From a bacterium (GTDB lineage: Bacteria; Bacteroidota; Ignavibacteria; Kapaibacteriales; UBA2268), in the NCBI GenBank assembly GCA_030426865.1, contig JAUHXN010000138.1, positions 1 to 7,481 of the forward strand: a DNA stretch of 7,481 bases, written 5' to 3'. Both the position numbers and the translations under genes were made by a program. Position 1 is the stretch's first letter. The number at the start of each line of letters is the position of its first letter. A model generated the notes under the pieces. That model was given only the letters and a program-made list of their open reading frames with translations. It ran no database searches and was not told the origin of the DNA. Below are positions 7,104-7,481 of the stretch, one piece after another.

Positions 7104-7189
7104 TTGTCACTCAAAATGTAAGAAATATGAGAGACAAAGTGAAAACACTTGGCTTTTTTAGTTAATATTTCGAGAATTGTGAGCGACAA
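7104..7189. repeat. Three copies of a TTGTCNCTCANAWT motif
   Basis: The copies are TTGTCACTCAAAAT on plus (7104-7117), TTGTCTCTCATATT on minus (7137-7124) and TTGTCGCTCACAAT on minus (7189-7176). Each pair differs at only a few bases, mostly at the same two variable positions. Copies 1 and 2 face each other across six bases and could form a hairpin; copies 1 and 3 pair at 12 of 14 positions. Confidence 0.5.
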
Positions 7190-7304
7190 AATAAGTACGT
7201 ACGGAATCTGAATAGAGCCTGACTAACTGTAACGTAAGACCGTCAGTTACGGGTTAATATGCGTTAATTTTCGGTTTAGCACAGACTTTAGCAATTCCAA
7301 TGTG

Positions 7305-7324
7305 GATTCGTACGAAGTCGAATC
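7305..7324. repeat. Nested palindromes near the right-edge gene stop
   Basis: GATTCG (7305-7310) pairs with CGAATC (7319-7324), and within it TTCGTACGAA (7307-7316) is a perfect 10-bp palindrome, so two alternative hairpins are possible. A related CGTACGGAATC lies inverted at 7198-7208. It is 36 bases beyond the stop of the right-edge gene and could contribute to its 3' end, but there is no U-run. Confidence 0.45.
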
Positions 7325-7359
7325 ATCCTTATTTGCTATATACATTTTTGTGTGCTGGC

Positions 7360-7481
7360 TTATTTTTCCAAATATTCTACTTTAAAATTTTGAACTAAAG
7401 AATCAGTGGTCAATTCAATCATTAATATCTTTGTTTCGACTGGGTCAATGTCCCAACCGTAATCTTCCAATAACGTGTAAC
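7360..7481 (-). CDS. C-terminal end of an unidentified protein, 5' end beyond the window
   Basis: A frame enters from the right edge and ends at TAA (7362-7360), leaving 39 codons: YTLLEDYGWDIDPVETK followed by ILMIELTTDSLVQNFKVEYL and EK. The amino-acid makeup (balanced, with W, Y, D and E, and an amphipathic ELTTDSLVQNFKVEYLEK end) reads like real protein, and the other two frames on this strand are broken. I do not recognise the family. It is on the same strand as the barstar-domain gene but 441 bp upstream, too far for an ordinary tight operon. Confidence 0.65.
   Translation of the reverse strand, partial: YTLLEDYGWDIDPVETKILMIELTTDSLVQNFKVEYLEK

Larger units (their letters stand above)
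6919..7359. other. Gene-free structured intergenic element
   Basis: These 441 bp lie between the stop of the right-edge gene and the barstar-gene start. No frame of credible length is open on either strand. Read on the minus strand, it begins directly after the stop with GCCAGCACAC, then TGTATATAGCAAATAAGG, and ends with TTTATATAAACGTTACAAGC shortly before the ATG. In between are short palindromes (7195-7202, 7307-7316), a GATTCG/CGAATC dyad (7305-7324), a TAAC..GTAAC / GTTAC..GTTA imperfect dyad (about 7224-7256), and three copies of a 14-base motif. It presumably also carries the barstar-gene promoter, which I cannot place. The start and end wording resembles recurrent non-coding elements between accessory genes in Bacteroidota genomes, from memory only. 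Confidence 0.55.

Noticed and set aside
7024..7115. A short minus-strand frame starting with GTG (about 26 codons, VTTTFEVTILTSNLYVF...)
   Set aside because: It is too short, has no ribosome binding site, and overlaps one of the repeated motifs; it fits chance in AT-rich DNA.
7137..7159. AAGTG-AAAA-CACTT hairpin followed by GGC and six T, as a plus-strand terminator
   Set aside because: The stem is only 5 bp with three unpaired bases before the T-run, and no plus-strand gene lies upstream of it.
7195..7324. A canonical integron attC site
   Set aside because: Dyads are present, but no RYYYAAC or matching GTTRRRY core could be found at suitable places; kept only as a broader cassette-like hypothesis.
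1..7481. tRNA, rRNA, CRISPR array or insertion sequence
   Set aside because: No cloverleaf-like GTTCRANNC segment, no rRNA-like block, no regularly spaced repeats and no transposase frame or long terminal inverted repeats were seen.

Overview
The window is AT-rich (roughly one third G+C by eye) and looks like a bacterial chromosome segment from the Bacteroidota/Chlorobi side of the FCB group. Three things suggest this: the N-terminus of ClpC reads like Chlorobi/Ignavibacteria/Kapabacteria ClpC, one secreted protein has a von Willebrand A domain followed by a 'KPNGGE' beta-sandwich module common in those lineages, and Shine-Dalgarno sequences are mostly weak. The lineage is an inference from protein style and has not been searched.

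Layout. On the minus strand, reading leftwards from 3148, are prfB (release factor 2, with its programmed +1 frameshift), a small lipoprotein gene starting one base after the prfB stop, and a secreted VWA-domain protein that runs off the left edge with no stop codon. A 270-bp divergent intergenic region (3149-3418) holds the presumed prfB and clpC promoters and several short dyads. On the plus strand, clpC (860 aa) occupies 3419-6001 and is closed by a rho-independent terminator at 6028-6064. Converging on it from the right, on the minus strand, is a 262-aa protein with a C-terminal barstar domain (6130-6918). Next comes 441 bp with no gene (6919-7359) but much short repeat structure. At the right edge is the last 39 codons of another minus-strand gene.

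Function. The left and middle parts are housekeeping: translation termination (RF2), ATP-dependent protein quality control (ClpC, which feeds the ClpP protease), and two envelope or secreted proteins. The part to the right of the clpC terminator looks accessory: a barnase-inhibitor-type protein with no nuclease partner in view, bounded on both sides by non-coding elements that resemble each other at their ends. Those elements (6080-6122 plus flanks, and 6919-7359) are the best candidate for something undescribed. They look like boundaries of a gene-cassette-like arrangement, although canonical integron attC boxes are not recognisable.
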